Shown here piece by piece: positions 1-6,319 of a DNA stretch of 8,020 nt. The position numbers were made by a program, and so were the translations under genes. The stretch is from Actinomycetes bacterium. Its GTDB lineage: Bacteria > Actinomycetota > Acidimicrobiia > Acidimicrobiales > RAAP-2. How positions within the stretch are numbered: position 1 is the first letter of the stretch; each line of letters begins with the position of its first letter. The stretch lies in assembly GCA_021807965.1 (NCBI GenBank), contig JAKBCI010000071.1, forward strand, positions 1 through 8,020, written 5' to 3'. Under the pieces are notes generated by a model that was not told the origin of the DNA, ran no database searches, and saw only the letters and a list, made by a program, of their open reading frames with translations.

Positions 1-1160
1 CCAACGGCGGCCGTCGCCGAGGCGGTGGCGGGCGCGAAGATGAGGCCGAGGCCGAGGCCGAGCACGACCAGACCGGGCAGCACGTTCTCGAAGTAGTTAG
101 CTTGCACGGGTAGACGGGTGAAGAGGATCATGCCGAGGGCGCTCAGGAGCATCCCGGCCGGCACCAGCGGCCGGGGTCCCGAGATGGCGAGCAGCCGAGC
201 GCTGGCCAGGGTCGCCGAGATGGCGAGCGCCGCCACCATGGGCAAGAAGGCGATCCCCGTGCGAAGCGGCGAGTACCCGAGCGAGTTCTGCAGGTAGTAC
301 GCGAGAAAGAGCGAGACCCCAAAGATCCCGATTGCGGTGATGAAGAGCGCCACGAACGAGCCGCCCCGGGTCCGCTCGAGCACGATGCGCAAGGGCAGCA
401 ACGGGTGGCGGCTGCGGCGCTGCCAGGCGACGAAGGCCGCCAGCAGGACCAGCCCCGCGAGCAGGCTTGCCCACGTGAGGGCGTCCCCCCAGCTCGCGGT
501 GACCGCGTTCGCGAGGCCGTAGACGACCGCGAAGAGCCCCGCGCTCGCGAGCACCGTGCCCACGACGTCGAGGTGCGAGTGGTGCTCGCGGCGGTTCGAG
601 TCGATCAGCGGGATCACGCCGGTTATCGCCACGGCGGCGAAGATGAGGTTGATGAAGAGGCACCACCGCCACGACGCCCACTGGGTCAGCGCGCCGCCCA
701 GTATGAGGCCAATCGCGGCCCCCGAGCCGGCGAGCGCCCCGTAGATCGAAAAGGCGCGGGCCCGCTCGTGCTGATTGGTGAAGGTGGTGGTCAGCGCGGC
801 GAGAGCCGCCGGCGCAAGAAGCGCGCCGAAGACGCCCTGAACGGCTCGAGCGCCCACCAGCGTCGCGAAGGACGTAGCCGCGCCGCCGACGGCGCTCGCT
901 CCCGCGAAGCCGACCAGTCCCACCACCAGGGCCGTTCGCCGTCCCCACAGGTCGCCGAGACGACCCCCGAGCAAGAGCAGCGAACCGAAGGCGAGGGCGT
1001 ACGCCGTGATGGGCCACTGGCGATCGGCCGCGCTGAAGTGCAGCGCGGCCTGGGCGCGCGGCAACGCGATGTTAATGACCGTCGCGTCCAGAGCGACCAT
1101 CAGCTGGGTGATGCCGAGGACCACCAGAATCAGCCAGCGCCGACTCGCCGATCGGTCCAC
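1..1160 (-). CDS. MFS drug/proton antiporter, DHA2 (EmrB/QacA-like) family, 3' end off the window
   Basis: This is an inner-membrane exporter of the major facilitator superfamily, probably expelling a small toxic compound in exchange for protons; the substrate cannot be read from sequence. The visible 386 residues hold many hydrophobic helices. Helix 1 carries the DHA2 motif around LDATVINIALP (residues 24-34). Motif A, GGRLGDLWGRR, is at 65-75 between helices 2 and 3. A glycine-rich motif C-like stretch, GSGAAIGLILGG, is at 145-156 in helix 5, followed by WASWRW (161-166), typical of 14-helix DHA2 pumps. The C-terminal part is missing at the left edge. The start is uncertain: I chose GTG at 1160 (VDRSASRRW) because the hydrophobic helix follows at once, but GTG at 1175 or 1181 is in frame and no strong ribosome site decides. 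It lies about 70 bp after etfA on the same strand with no obvious terminator, so read-through is possible. Family certain, start moderate. Confidence 0.88.
   Translation of the reverse strand, partial: MDRSASRRWLILVVLGITQLMVALDATVINIALPRAQAALHFSAADRQWPITAYALAFGSLLLLGGRLGDLWGRRTALVVGLVGFAGASAVGGAATSFATLVGARAVQGVFGALLAPAALAALTTTFTNQHERARAFSIYGALAGSGAAIGLILGGALTQWASWRWCLFINLIFAAVAITGVIPLIDSNRREHHSHLDVVGTVLASAGLFAVVYGLANAVTASWGDALTWASLLAGLVLLAAFVAWQRRSRHPLLPLRIVLERTRGGSFVALFITAIGIFGVSLFLAYYLQNSLGYSPLRTGIAFLPMVAALAISATLASARLLAISGPRPLVPAGMLLSALGMILFTRLPVQANYFENVLPGLVVLGLGLGLIFAPATASATAAV
42..62. repeat. Short tandem hexamer, three copies of GAGGCC plus GAG
   Basis: GAGGCC is repeated three times in a row and followed by GAG. 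On the minus strand it encodes an alternating Leu-Gly stretch (LGLGLGL) inside a transmembrane helix of the MFS exporter. It is probably only a low-complexity coding repeat, but it could slip by whole hexamers without breaking the frame. Confidence 0.6.
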
Positions 1161-1233
1161 TTCGCCTGTCCCCACGACCACGCAGCCTACGTTGACCCAC
1201 GGGCGCGTCCAACCAGGACCCGGGCCATCCGGC

Positions 1234-2196
1234 TTACGACGAGCGGGCCTTTAGGGCTTCGATCAGGGAGGGAAGTACCGAGCGGACGTCGCCGACTATC
1301 CCGAGGTCCGCTATTTGGAAGATCGGCGCGTCGGGGTCCTTGTTGATCGCGACGATGTTCTTGGAACCCTTCATGCCCACCATGTGCTGGGTCGCCCCCG
1401 AGATGCCGCACGCAATGTAGACCGTTGGCTTGACCGTCTTGCCGGTCTGGCCGACCTGGTGCGAGTACGGCACCCAGCCCGCGTCGACGATGGCTCGACT
1501 GGCGCCGGCGGCTCCGTTGAGCAGCCGGGCCGCCTCTTCGATCAGGGCGTACTGTCCGGCCTCGCCGAGTCCGCGCCCGCCCGAGACTACGACCGGCGCC
1601 TCTTCGAGCTTGGGGCCGACGCGCTCTTCGACGTGCGAGGCCGTGATTCGCGCCGACGCGGTACGACCGGTCTCGCCGACGGGGGCCGCGACCACACTCG
1701 CGGCCGGACCACCCGCGGGCTCGGACACAAAGGACTTCGCACGCACCACGACGAGGCCGGGCCCGTCGCCGGTGAAGCGGGCCCGCACGACTTGGGTGCC
1801 ACCGAATACCTGGTGCTCGGTGACCAGGCCGTCCTCGTCGACGAGTCCCGACACGTTGGTCAGCACCGGACGGTCCAAGCGAGCAGAGAGCCGCGCCGCG
1901 ATGTCACGGCCGTCGTAGCTCGCCGGGAGGAGAATGGCGTCCGGCCCACCGGAGCCGACGAGACCGGCGATCGCTCGGGCGACGGGCGCGCCGGGCAGGC
2001 TTCCGGCGAGGTCGCCAACGTCGTAGAGCATGCTCGCGCCGTACTCGCCCGCCTGGGCGGCGTAGTCGCCGCCACCCCACGTGATCGCCGACACCGACGC
2101 GGCGAGCGTTCGCGCGTGACTGAGCAGCTCGAGTGACGTGGCGCTCAGCGAGCCGTTGGCGGGCTCGGCGACGACCCAGATGTTTGCTATAGCCAT
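1234..2196 (-). CDS. etfA: Electron transfer flavoprotein, alpha subunit (FixB/EtfA)
   Basis: This is the FAD-holding subunit of the soluble EtfAB heterodimer, which takes electrons from acyl-CoA and other flavin dehydrogenases and passes them to the quinone pool through ETF-quinone oxidoreductase. The protein is 320 residues, normal for the family. The N-terminal domain begins NIWVVAEP (5-12). The C-terminal FAD domain shows SGGRGLG (205-211), SRAIVDAGW (233-241), [11 protein letters not shown] (247-257), the family signature [12 protein letters not shown] (260-271) and [10 protein letters not shown] followed by ADLGIVGD (285-303). The frame stays open upstream into etfB, but ATG 2196 is the right start: it has an AGGAG ribosome site four bases upstream, and homologues begin at this point. 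Its ribosome site overlaps the etfB stop codon, with a 7-base gap, so the two subunits are very likely co-translated. Identification is secure. Confidence 0.97.
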   Translation of the reverse strand: MAIANIWVVAEPANGSLSATSLELLSHARTLAASVSAITWGGGDYAAQAGEYGASMLYDVGDLAGSLPGAPVARAIAGLVGSGGPDAILLPASYDGRDIAARLSARLDRPVLTNVSGLVDEDGLVTEHQVFGGTQVVRARFTGDGPGLVVVRAKSFVSEPAGGPAASVVAAPVGETGRTASARITASHVEERVGPKLEEAPVVVSGGRGLGEAGQYALIEEAARLLNGAAGASRAIVDAGWVPYSHQVGQTGKTVKPTVYIACGISGATQHMVGMKGSKNIVAINKDPDAPIFQIADLGIVGDVRSVLPSLIEALKARSS

Positions 2197-2200
2197 GACT

Positions 2201-2205
2201 CTCCT
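2201..2205 (-). promoter_or_regulatory. Ribosome binding site of etfA overlapping the etfB stop
   Basis: The minus strand reads AGGAG four bases before the etfA ATG. Its first two bases belong to the etfB TAG stop codon. This decides the etfA start and points to translational coupling, which suits a 1:1 heterodimer. Confidence 0.8.
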
Positions 2206-2977
2206 AGAGGACTTTGATGGATTCGAGGAAGGCGACAATCTTCGCGGCGCCGTCGCCGTCGTCGACGTACTTCTCACCGGCCTGGCGAGCCTCGGCCGCT
2301 TCAACCGACGTGATCACCTGGCGCGCGCCAGCGGGACCGACCTGGCCGGCCAGGCCGAGGTCGGCGACGCTCAGCACCTCGACCGGCTTGGACTTGGCGG
2401 CCATGATCCCCTTGAACGAGGCGTAGCGCGGCTCGACCACGCCGGCGGTGACGCTCACCACGGCCGGCAGTGGGGCCGTCACCTCGTCGTAGCCAGCCTC
2501 GGTCTGGCGCTGCACGGTGACCGTGGCGCCGTCCACCGTGACCGACTTCGCGAAGGTGATCGACGGCAGGTCGAGGAGCTCGGCCACCTGGACCGGGGTC
2601 GTGCCGGTGTAGCCGTCCGACGACTCGGTCGCGGCGAGCACCAGATCGGGCTCCACGCGCCGGATCGCCGCGGCGAGCACCTTGGCGGTGCCGAGTGCGT
2701 CGGTTCCGCGCAGGGCGTCGTCACTGACGATGATGGCCTTGGCCGCACCCATCGCGAGCGCGTTGCGCAGTCCGGCGACGTCGGCGGCCGAACCCATCGA
2801 GACGACGGTAACCTCGCCGCCGCCGGCCTTGTCGACCAGCTGCAGAGCCATCTCCACCCCGTAGGTATCGGCTTCGTCCAAGATGAGCTTGCCCGAGCGG
2901 TTCAGGTTGTGAGCCGCGTCGAGCGACTGGGGCGCGGCCGGATCGGGGATCTGCTTGACACACACGACAACGTTCAT
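2204..2977 (-). CDS. etfB: Electron transfer flavoprotein, beta subunit (FixA/EtfB)
   Basis: This is the AMP-binding beta subunit of the cytoplasmic electron transfer flavoprotein; it docks on partner dehydrogenases and forms the dimer with EtfA. It has 257 residues, typical for the family. It begins MNVVVCVKQIPDP, the usual VKQ-PD opening, and has LDEADTYGVEMAL at 33-45, where the family has its conserved N-D-x-A-hAlE-like segment. The nucleotide-binding region is TESSDGYTGTTPVQVAELL (117-135). The family signature runs from VQRQTEAGYDEV (155-166) through LPAVVSVTAGVVEPRY (170-185) to the recognition-loop motif KGIMAAKSKP (189-198). The order etfB-etfA is the standard one. ATG 2977 has only a weak AGG upstream. 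It lies 35 bp after the GDPD stop, so it may be read from the GDPD transcript; a TAGATT hexamer at 2990-2985 could also serve as a -10 for a very short leader, but no good -35 accompanies it. Confidence 0.97.
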   Translation of the reverse strand: MNVVVCVKQIPDPAAPQSLDAAHNLNRSGKLILDEADTYGVEMALQLVDKAGGGEVTVVSMGSAADVAGLRNALAMGAAKAIIVSDDALRGTDALGTAKVLAAAIRRVEPDLVLAATESSDGYTGTTPVQVAELLDLPSITFAKSVTVDGATVTVQRQTEAGYDEVTAPLPAVVSVTAGVVEPRYASFKGIMAAKSKPVEVLSVADLGLAGQVGPAGARQVITSVEAAEARQAGEKYVDDGDGAAKIVAFLESIKVL

Positions 2978-3012
2978 GGAACCTAATCTAGGCCATCGCC
3001 CAACGGGGTCCG

Positions 3013-3699
3013 TCAGGACCGCGGTCGTAGCGCCAGCGCGAGCACCGGGTCGTCGGTGATGACGACGTCGACCGCCAGCTCGAACATCGAGGCGAGGTCG
3101 GCGGGCGCGTTGACCGTCCAGACGTTGAGCCCGAGTCCCGCCGCCCGCGCTCGCGCGACGAGTGGCCCGTCGACCACGCCCACGTACGGATTGAGGGCGG
3201 CGAGGGCGGCGCCGCTCGCCCGGTCAACCGCCGCCGTCGGGTCAACGTCGACATCGAGCAGCCAGCCGACCGGCGACGGGCCGGCGGTCGCGAGCGCTAC
3301 GCAGGTGGCGAAGTCAAAACTCGAGTAGATGACCTCGCTCGAGCGTCGCGCGGCCCCGACGGCTTCGACCACGGCGCGCGCGAAGTCGCCGGTCGGGTCG
3401 TAACTCGCCTCCTCGCCGTCGCGCAGGTTCTTCACCTCGACGTTCACTCGCGCGCCCGCACAGGCGTCCAGGGCCGTCTCGAGGGACGGCACGTACCGCG
3501 GCAGGTCGCCGCGGCGAAGTTCCGCGATGGCGCGACCGTCGATGCGCGGGTCGTGGTGCACCACCAGCTCGCCGTCGCGACAGCGTCGCACGTCGAGCTC
3601 GACGCCGTCGACCCCGACGCCGATCGCCGCCCGAAAGGCCTCGACGGTGTTCTCGCGGTGCGTCGAGTGAAGTCCGCGATGCGCGAAGATGGCAGTCAC
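3013..3699 (-). CDS. Glycerophosphodiester phosphodiesterase (GDPD family)
   Basis: A TIM-barrel metal-dependent enzyme that hydrolyses glycerophosphodiesters, the deacylated phospholipid head groups, to glycerol-3-phosphate and an alcohol. The 228 residues match the short cytosolic UgpQ-type form: there is no signal peptide or membrane segment. The N-terminal catalytic motif AHRG (6-9) is followed by ENT (16-18). The metal ligands are in VELDV (33-37; E34 and D36) and HHDP (48-51), with H7 and H49 as the expected catalytic pair, and E88 and K90 in NVEVKN. YSSFD and the closing NVWTVN...DVVITDDP are also typical. The start is GTG 3699 (VTAIFAHRG); homologues begin within a few residues of the HRG motif. 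No clear ribosome site precedes it, so a short-leader transcript is possible. It is first in the minus-strand series leading to etfBA, with a 35-bp gap. Substrate preference is not known; family call secure. Confidence 0.94.
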   Translation of the reverse strand: MTAIFAHRGLHSTHRENTVEAFRAAIGVGVDGVELDVRRCRDGELVVHHDPRIDGRAIAELRRGDLPRYVPSLETALDACAGARVNVEVKNLRDGEEASYDPTGDFARAVVEAVGAARRSSEVIYSSFDFATCVALATAGPSPVGWLLDVDVDPTAAVDRASGAALAALNPYVGVVDGPLVARARAAGLGLNVWTVNAPADLASMFELAVDVVITDDPVLALALRPRS

Positions 3700-3739
3700 T
3701 GCCGTAGTCTGCCAGTCGAGCCGTCGCCGAGACCAACTT

Positions 3740-3760
3740 TTACACGCTTATTACGTGTGA
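3740..3760. promoter_or_regulatory. Imperfect dyad between the divergent GDPD and whiB genes, possible operator
   Basis: The arms TTACACG and CGTGTGA match as an inverted repeat at six of seven positions around a 7-base AT-rich centre (CTTATTA). The site lies in the only AT-rich part of the 161-bp divergent region, upstream of the whiB promoter and about 40-60 bp before the GDPD start. Its size and symmetry fit a dimeric regulator. A CRP-like TGTGA half-site is present at 3756-3760, but the second half TCACA at the expected spacing is absent, so a CRP site is not supported. The regulator is unknown. Confidence 0.4.
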
Positions 3761-3775
3761 TATCGTCGCCCACCC

Positions 3776-3804
3776 TTGTTTTTTGGGGATCCGTCATCTA
3801 AAAT
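3776..3804 (+). promoter_or_regulatory. Probable vegetative promoter of whiB (TTGTTT, 17-bp spacer, TAAAAT)
   Basis: The -35 candidate TTGTTT is at 3776-3781 and the -10 candidate TAAAAT at 3799-3804, one mismatch from TATAAT, with the optimal 17-base spacer. Transcription would start near 3811 and give a leader of about 50 nt before the whiB ATG. A weaker alternative pair, TTTACA (3739-3744) and TATCGT (3761-3766), lies upstream and overlaps the dyad. Predicted by eye only. Confidence 0.55.
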
Positions 3805-3815
3805 TGCTCCTCGGC

Positions 3816-3839
3816 CCCGTGTCCCCCCTTTACCACGGG
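3816..3839 (+). promoter_or_regulatory. Possible leader hairpin upstream of whiB
   Basis: CCCGTG (3816-3821) and CACGGG (3834-3839) can pair as a 6-bp stem around a 12-base pyrimidine-rich loop. It would lie in the whiB leader, ending nine bases before the ribosome site. There is no U-tract after it, so it does not look like a terminator. It may be chance in GC-rich DNA. Confidence 0.25.
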
Positions 3840-3847
3840 TCCCCAGT

Positions 3848-3853
3848 GAAGGA
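3848..3853 (+). promoter_or_regulatory. Ribosome binding site of whiB (GAAGGA)
   Basis: GAAGGA ends seven bases before ATG 3861 and decides that start over the TTG codon at 3783, which would add 26 residues not seen in WhiB proteins and would begin upstream of the predicted transcription start. Confidence 0.75.
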
Positions 3854-3860
3854 ACCTGCG

Positions 3861-4157
3861 ATGTCGTTGATGTGGAACCGTACCCACGCGTGGGACGACG
3901 CGGACTGGCGCTCCCAGGCCGCCTGTCGTGACACCGAACCCGAACTCTTCTTCCCCGTCGGCACGACCGGCATGGCCACCGACCAGATCGAGTCGGCCAA
4001 GCGGGTCTGCGACAAGTGCGACGCCCAGAAGGCCTGCCTGGAGTTCGCGCTCGCGACCAACCAAGAGTCTGGCGTCTGGGGCGGCACCACCGAGGACGAG
4101 CGGCGCAAGCTGCGCAAGCAGTGGCTCGCCGCCCGGCGACGCAACGTCACCCACTGA
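3861..4157 (+). CDS. whiB1: WhiB-family iron-sulfur transcription factor, WhiB1-like
   Basis: A small (98-residue) cytoplasmic regulator of the actinobacterial Wbl family, which binds a [4Fe-4S] cluster through four cysteines and acts with the main sigma factor at promoters. The cysteines are C22, C50, C53 and C59, in the family pattern C-x27-C-x2-C-x5-C. The glycine turn SGVWGG (70-75) and the basic tail ERRKLRKQW plus AARRR follow, as expected for the DNA-binding end. The segments DPELFFPVG-like (TEPELFFPVG, 25-34) and SGVWGG-x2-EDERR are closer to mycobacterial WhiB1 than to WhiB2, 3, 6 or 7 as I remember them. WhiB1 is known as a nitric-oxide-sensitive, essential regulator in M. tuberculosis; that role is inferred here. 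It has its own promoter and ribosome site. Its stop abuts the convergent TetR gene with no base between. Confidence 0.93.
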   Translation: MSLMWNRTHAWDDADWRSQAACRDTEPELFFPVGTTGMATDQIESAKRVCDKCDAQKACLEFALATNQESGVWGGTTEDERRKLRKQWLAARRRNVTH

Positions 4158-4802
4158 TCAGGGCTTCGCGTTCACCTCGAACAAGACGCGCTTCACCTCG
4201 TTCCACTCGTCCGCCGAGAGCGGCGAGGGCATCGTCTCGTCGATCGCGCGCACGAGGTCTAAGCCCTCGTGCACCACGGCCAGCTGTTTCGCACTGAGGG
4301 TGGCGACTAAGACGCCGCGACGCTGCAGGTCGGCGAAGAGCGACGTCAGCGCGCCCTGGTACGACTCGCGCTCGCGCGTGACGTCACGCAGGAGTCGGCG
4401 CCGAGTCAGCGCCGCCGCGAGCACGCGCAAGCGCACGCGGCGTCGCATGCTCTGGCGTTGGCGATGATCCTCGCCGTCGGAAGCCGGTGACCACCGCGTG
4501 GCGAGCGAATTCGTGTCCGGGCTCGCGGCGACGTCATCGATGATGCGGTAGGACGCCGCGGTGACGCTGCGATAGATCTCGAGGTAGGCGGCGTCGATGA
4601 GGCCTTGGCGCGAGCCGAAGTTCGAGTAGATCACGCTCGGGCTCATCGCGATCTCGTTGCTGAGGTCGAGCACTCGAATCGAGGCCTCATCCCCGTCAAT
4701 GAGCCGGCGGATCGCGGCGCCGAGCAGCAGCGCCCGCGCCGATCCGTCGCGCAACTGCGGTCCGTCGGCCACAATCACACTGAAGAGCTCGTCGAGAGCC
4801 AT
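4158..4802 (-). CDS. TetR/AcrR-type transcriptional regulator
   Basis: A 214-residue one-component regulator. The N-terminal domain from about residue 25 to 80 fits the TetR DNA-binding domain: the helix-turn-helix is DLSNEIAMSPSVIYSNFGSRQGLIDAAY (46-73), with the usual S-x-x-x-I/V-Y-x-x-F-x-S-R-x-x-L pattern. The C-terminal ligand and dimer domain does not point to a ligand; it is unusually arginine-rich between about 112 and 147. A stretch of about 20 residues precedes the usual beginning of helix 1, so the true start could be a little further in, though ATG 4802 is the best codon seen; no strong ribosome site supports it. It is last of the minus-strand series, 38 bp after the pdtaS stop, and an 18-bp perfect palindrome fills that gap. 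It might regulate itself or its neighbours. Target and ligand unknown. Confidence 0.8.
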   Translation of the reverse strand: MALDELFSVIVADGPQLRDGSARALLLGAAIRRLIDGDEASIRVLDLSNEIAMSPSVIYSNFGSRQGLIDAAYLEIYRSVTAASYRIIDDVAASPDTNSLATRWSPASDGEDHRQRQSMRRRVRLRVLAAALTRRRLLRDVTRERESYQGALTSLFADLQRRGVLVATLSAKQLAVVHEGLDLVRAIDETMPSPLSADEWNEVKRVLFEVNAKP

Positions 4803-4819
4803 ACCGGAAGACTATCGAC

Positions 4820-4837
4820 CGACGCCCGCGGGCGTCG
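4820..4837. promoter_or_regulatory. Perfect 18-bp palindrome between pdtaS and the TetR gene
   Basis: CGACGCCCGCGGGCGTCG is fully self-complementary and lies 4 bases after the pdtaS stop codon and 17 bases before the TetR start. It could be the operator at which the TetR protein represses its own expression, since such sites are palindromic and close to the gene. In RNA it could form a short hairpin that trims or attenuates read-through. There is no T-run on the minus-strand side, so a standard terminator is unlikely. Chance palindromes are commoner in GC-rich DNA. Confidence 0.45.
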
Positions 4838-4840
4838 CGC

Positions 4841-6319
4841 TCAGCGGCGCGACGGCAGCGGAATGACGACGCGCACGAACGTGCCGCCGCCACTGGCGTA
4901 GGGAATCGTGGTCATCTCGATCGTGCCGTGGAGCTGCGCCCTGATGAGGTCGCGCACAATCGAGAGCCCGAGGCTCGTGGGCACCTCGAGCGAGAAGTCC
5001 TCGCCGAGCCCCCGTCCGTTGTCGCGGATCTCGGCGACGGCCTCGCTGCCGCGCCGATAGAGATTGAGCGTCACGATCCCGACGTGCTGGTTGAGCGCGC
5101 CACCGAACTCGGTGAAGGCGTGCTCGACGGCGTTGGTGAGCAGTTCGGCCAGCGCGACGGCGAGGGGGGTGGCCACGTCGGTCGCCAGGACCCCGAGGTC
5201 GCCGTTCACGACGATCTCGACCGGGTGCAGTGCCAGCACGGTGTCCTCCACGAGCAAGACGAGCGAGCGCACGATCTCGTCGAAGACCACGTCCTCGCCG
5301 GGCTCGCGCGAAAGCACCTCGTGCACCACGGCGATCGAGCGCACCCGCCGCTCGGCCTCGAGCAGTGCGGTGCGCGTCTCGGCCTCGTCGCTGCGCCGGG
5401 CCTGCAGGCGCAGCAGCGAGGAGATCGTCTGCAGGTTGTTCTTGACCCGGTGGTGCACCTCGCGCACCGCGGCCTCCTTGTGCAGGACCACTCGATTGAG
5501 CTGGCGCAGGTCCGACACGTCGCGCAGCAACACGACTACCCCGGTCACGCGCTCGTCGGCGACGAGCGGTACGCAGTGGAAGAGGATCGCGACGTCGTGG
5601 CCGCGGTCGACCTCTTCCATGGTCGGTAGGGCGAACGCGAGCGCCCGCTCGACCGCGCGAACGCGGTGGCCGAGCTCGGCGAGCGTGAAGCCCTCGACGG
5701 CGCTGTAGATGCCGAGCCGGTGCAGGGCGTTGGTGGCGTTGGGCGTCGCGAACTCGATGCGGCCATCGCCCTCGAGCAAGATGATGCCGTCGCCGACGCG
5801 CGGCATCCCCGGTCCGGCCACCTCTTCCTCGCGAAACGGGAACGTGGCGCCGCCCACCATGTCGCAGAGCCGCACGAAGATCCCCAGGTAGGCCTGTTCG
5901 TACAGCGACGACGGCCCGCGCAGCGGGCCCTGGAGCCGAACGAGCACGGCGATCACCCGGTCGGCGAAGCGCACTGGTATGGCCCAGACGAGTACCGGCT
6001 CGTCGACGAAGCTGAGGCGCGTGTCGGCGACGACGCGCTCGCCCCGGGCCAGCGCGCTCGCGACGAAGGGCCACTCGCGCGCGGCGTGGACCGTGCCGAC
6101 TAGGTCGTCGTTCAGCATCGTCGATCGATTGTTCGGACGTATCTGGCCGAGCACGACGTAGGCCCCCGGCTCGTCGTTGGCGACCGGTGCCATCAGCACC
6201 ATGTCGGAGAAGGAGAGGTCGGCGAGCAGCGACCACGACGCCGTGAGACGAAGCAGGTGATCAATTGCCGGCTCACCGAGGGCGGTTCGAGAAGCGGCCA
6301 GCTCGGCGAGGGTCGCCAT
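4841..6319 (-). CDS. pdtaS: Cytosolic sensor histidine kinase, PdtaS-like (HisKA_2, GAF and PAS)
   Basis: A soluble two-component sensor kinase of 492 residues without membrane segments. Residues 1-160 form a PdtaS-type GAF-like sensor domain (ATLAELAASRTAL; later SWSLLADLSFSD at 29-39). A PAS-like domain follows at about 172-270 (VGDGIILL...RIEFATPNA; RDVSD). The HisKA_2 dimerisation box is EVHHRVKNNLQ (287-297), with H290 the expected phospho-acceptor. The ATPase domain has its N box at ELLTNAVEHAF (392-402), G1 at DNGRGL (433-438), G2 near TSLGLSIV (448-455) and a final GGGTF. The order and wording closely follow M. tuberculosis PdtaS (Rv3220c), whose partner is PdtaR, an ANTAR RNA-binding antiterminator; no such partner is in the window. 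The start ATG 6319 overlaps the preceding stop in TGATG, which indicates coupling; the frame remains open for 142 codons upstream, but that part reads as shadow sequence. Confidence 0.93.
   Translation of the reverse strand: MATLAELAASRTALGEPAIDHLLRLTASWSLLADLSFSDMVLMAPVANDEPGAYVVLGQIRPNNRSTMLNDDLVGTVHAAREWPFVASALARGERVVADTRLSFVDEPVLVWAIPVRFADRVIAVLVRLQGPLRGPSSLYEQAYLGIFVRLCDMVGGATFPFREEEVAGPGMPRVGDGIILLEGDGRIEFATPNATNALHRLGIYSAVEGFTLAELGHRVRAVERALAFALPTMEEVDRGHDVAILFHCVPLVADERVTGVVVLLRDVSDLRQLNRVVLHKEAAVREVHHRVKNNLQTISSLLRLQARRSDEAETRTALLEAERRVRSIAVVHEVLSREPGEDVVFDEIVRSLVLLVEDTVLALHPVEIVVNGDLGVLATDVATPLAVALAELLTNAVEHAFTEFGGALNQHVGIVTLNLYRRGSEAVAEIRDNGRGLGEDFSLEVPTSLGLSIVRDLIRAQLHGTIEMTTIPYASGGGTFVRVVIPLPSRR

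Noticed and set aside
97..1017. Open frame of 306 codons on the minus strand across the exporter gene
   Set aside because: It is out of frame with the clear MFS protein; its translation is rich in Arg, Gly and Ala with no hydrophobic helices.
405..1346. Long plus-strand open frame opposite the exporter
   Set aside because: An antisense shadow produced by GC-rich codon use; the product is charged and low in complexity, and it runs across the end of etfA.
1315..2986. Two long plus-strand open frames (1315-2136 and 2138-2986) opposite etfA and etfB
   Set aside because: The minus-strand frames carry full EtfA and EtfB signatures; the plus-strand products are Arg/Asp/Gly-rich with no family features and no ribosome sites.
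3756..3771. CRP-type site (TGTGA-N6-TCACA) upstream of whiB
   Set aside because: Only the TGTGA half is present; the second half reads CGCCC.
4820..4837. Rho-independent terminator after pdtaS
   Set aside because: The palindrome could form a hairpin, but no T-run follows on the minus strand.
4812..6236. Open frame of 474 codons on the minus strand inside pdtaS
   Set aside because: Shifted frame; arginine- and alanine-rich translation, while the PdtaS frame shows all kinase motifs.
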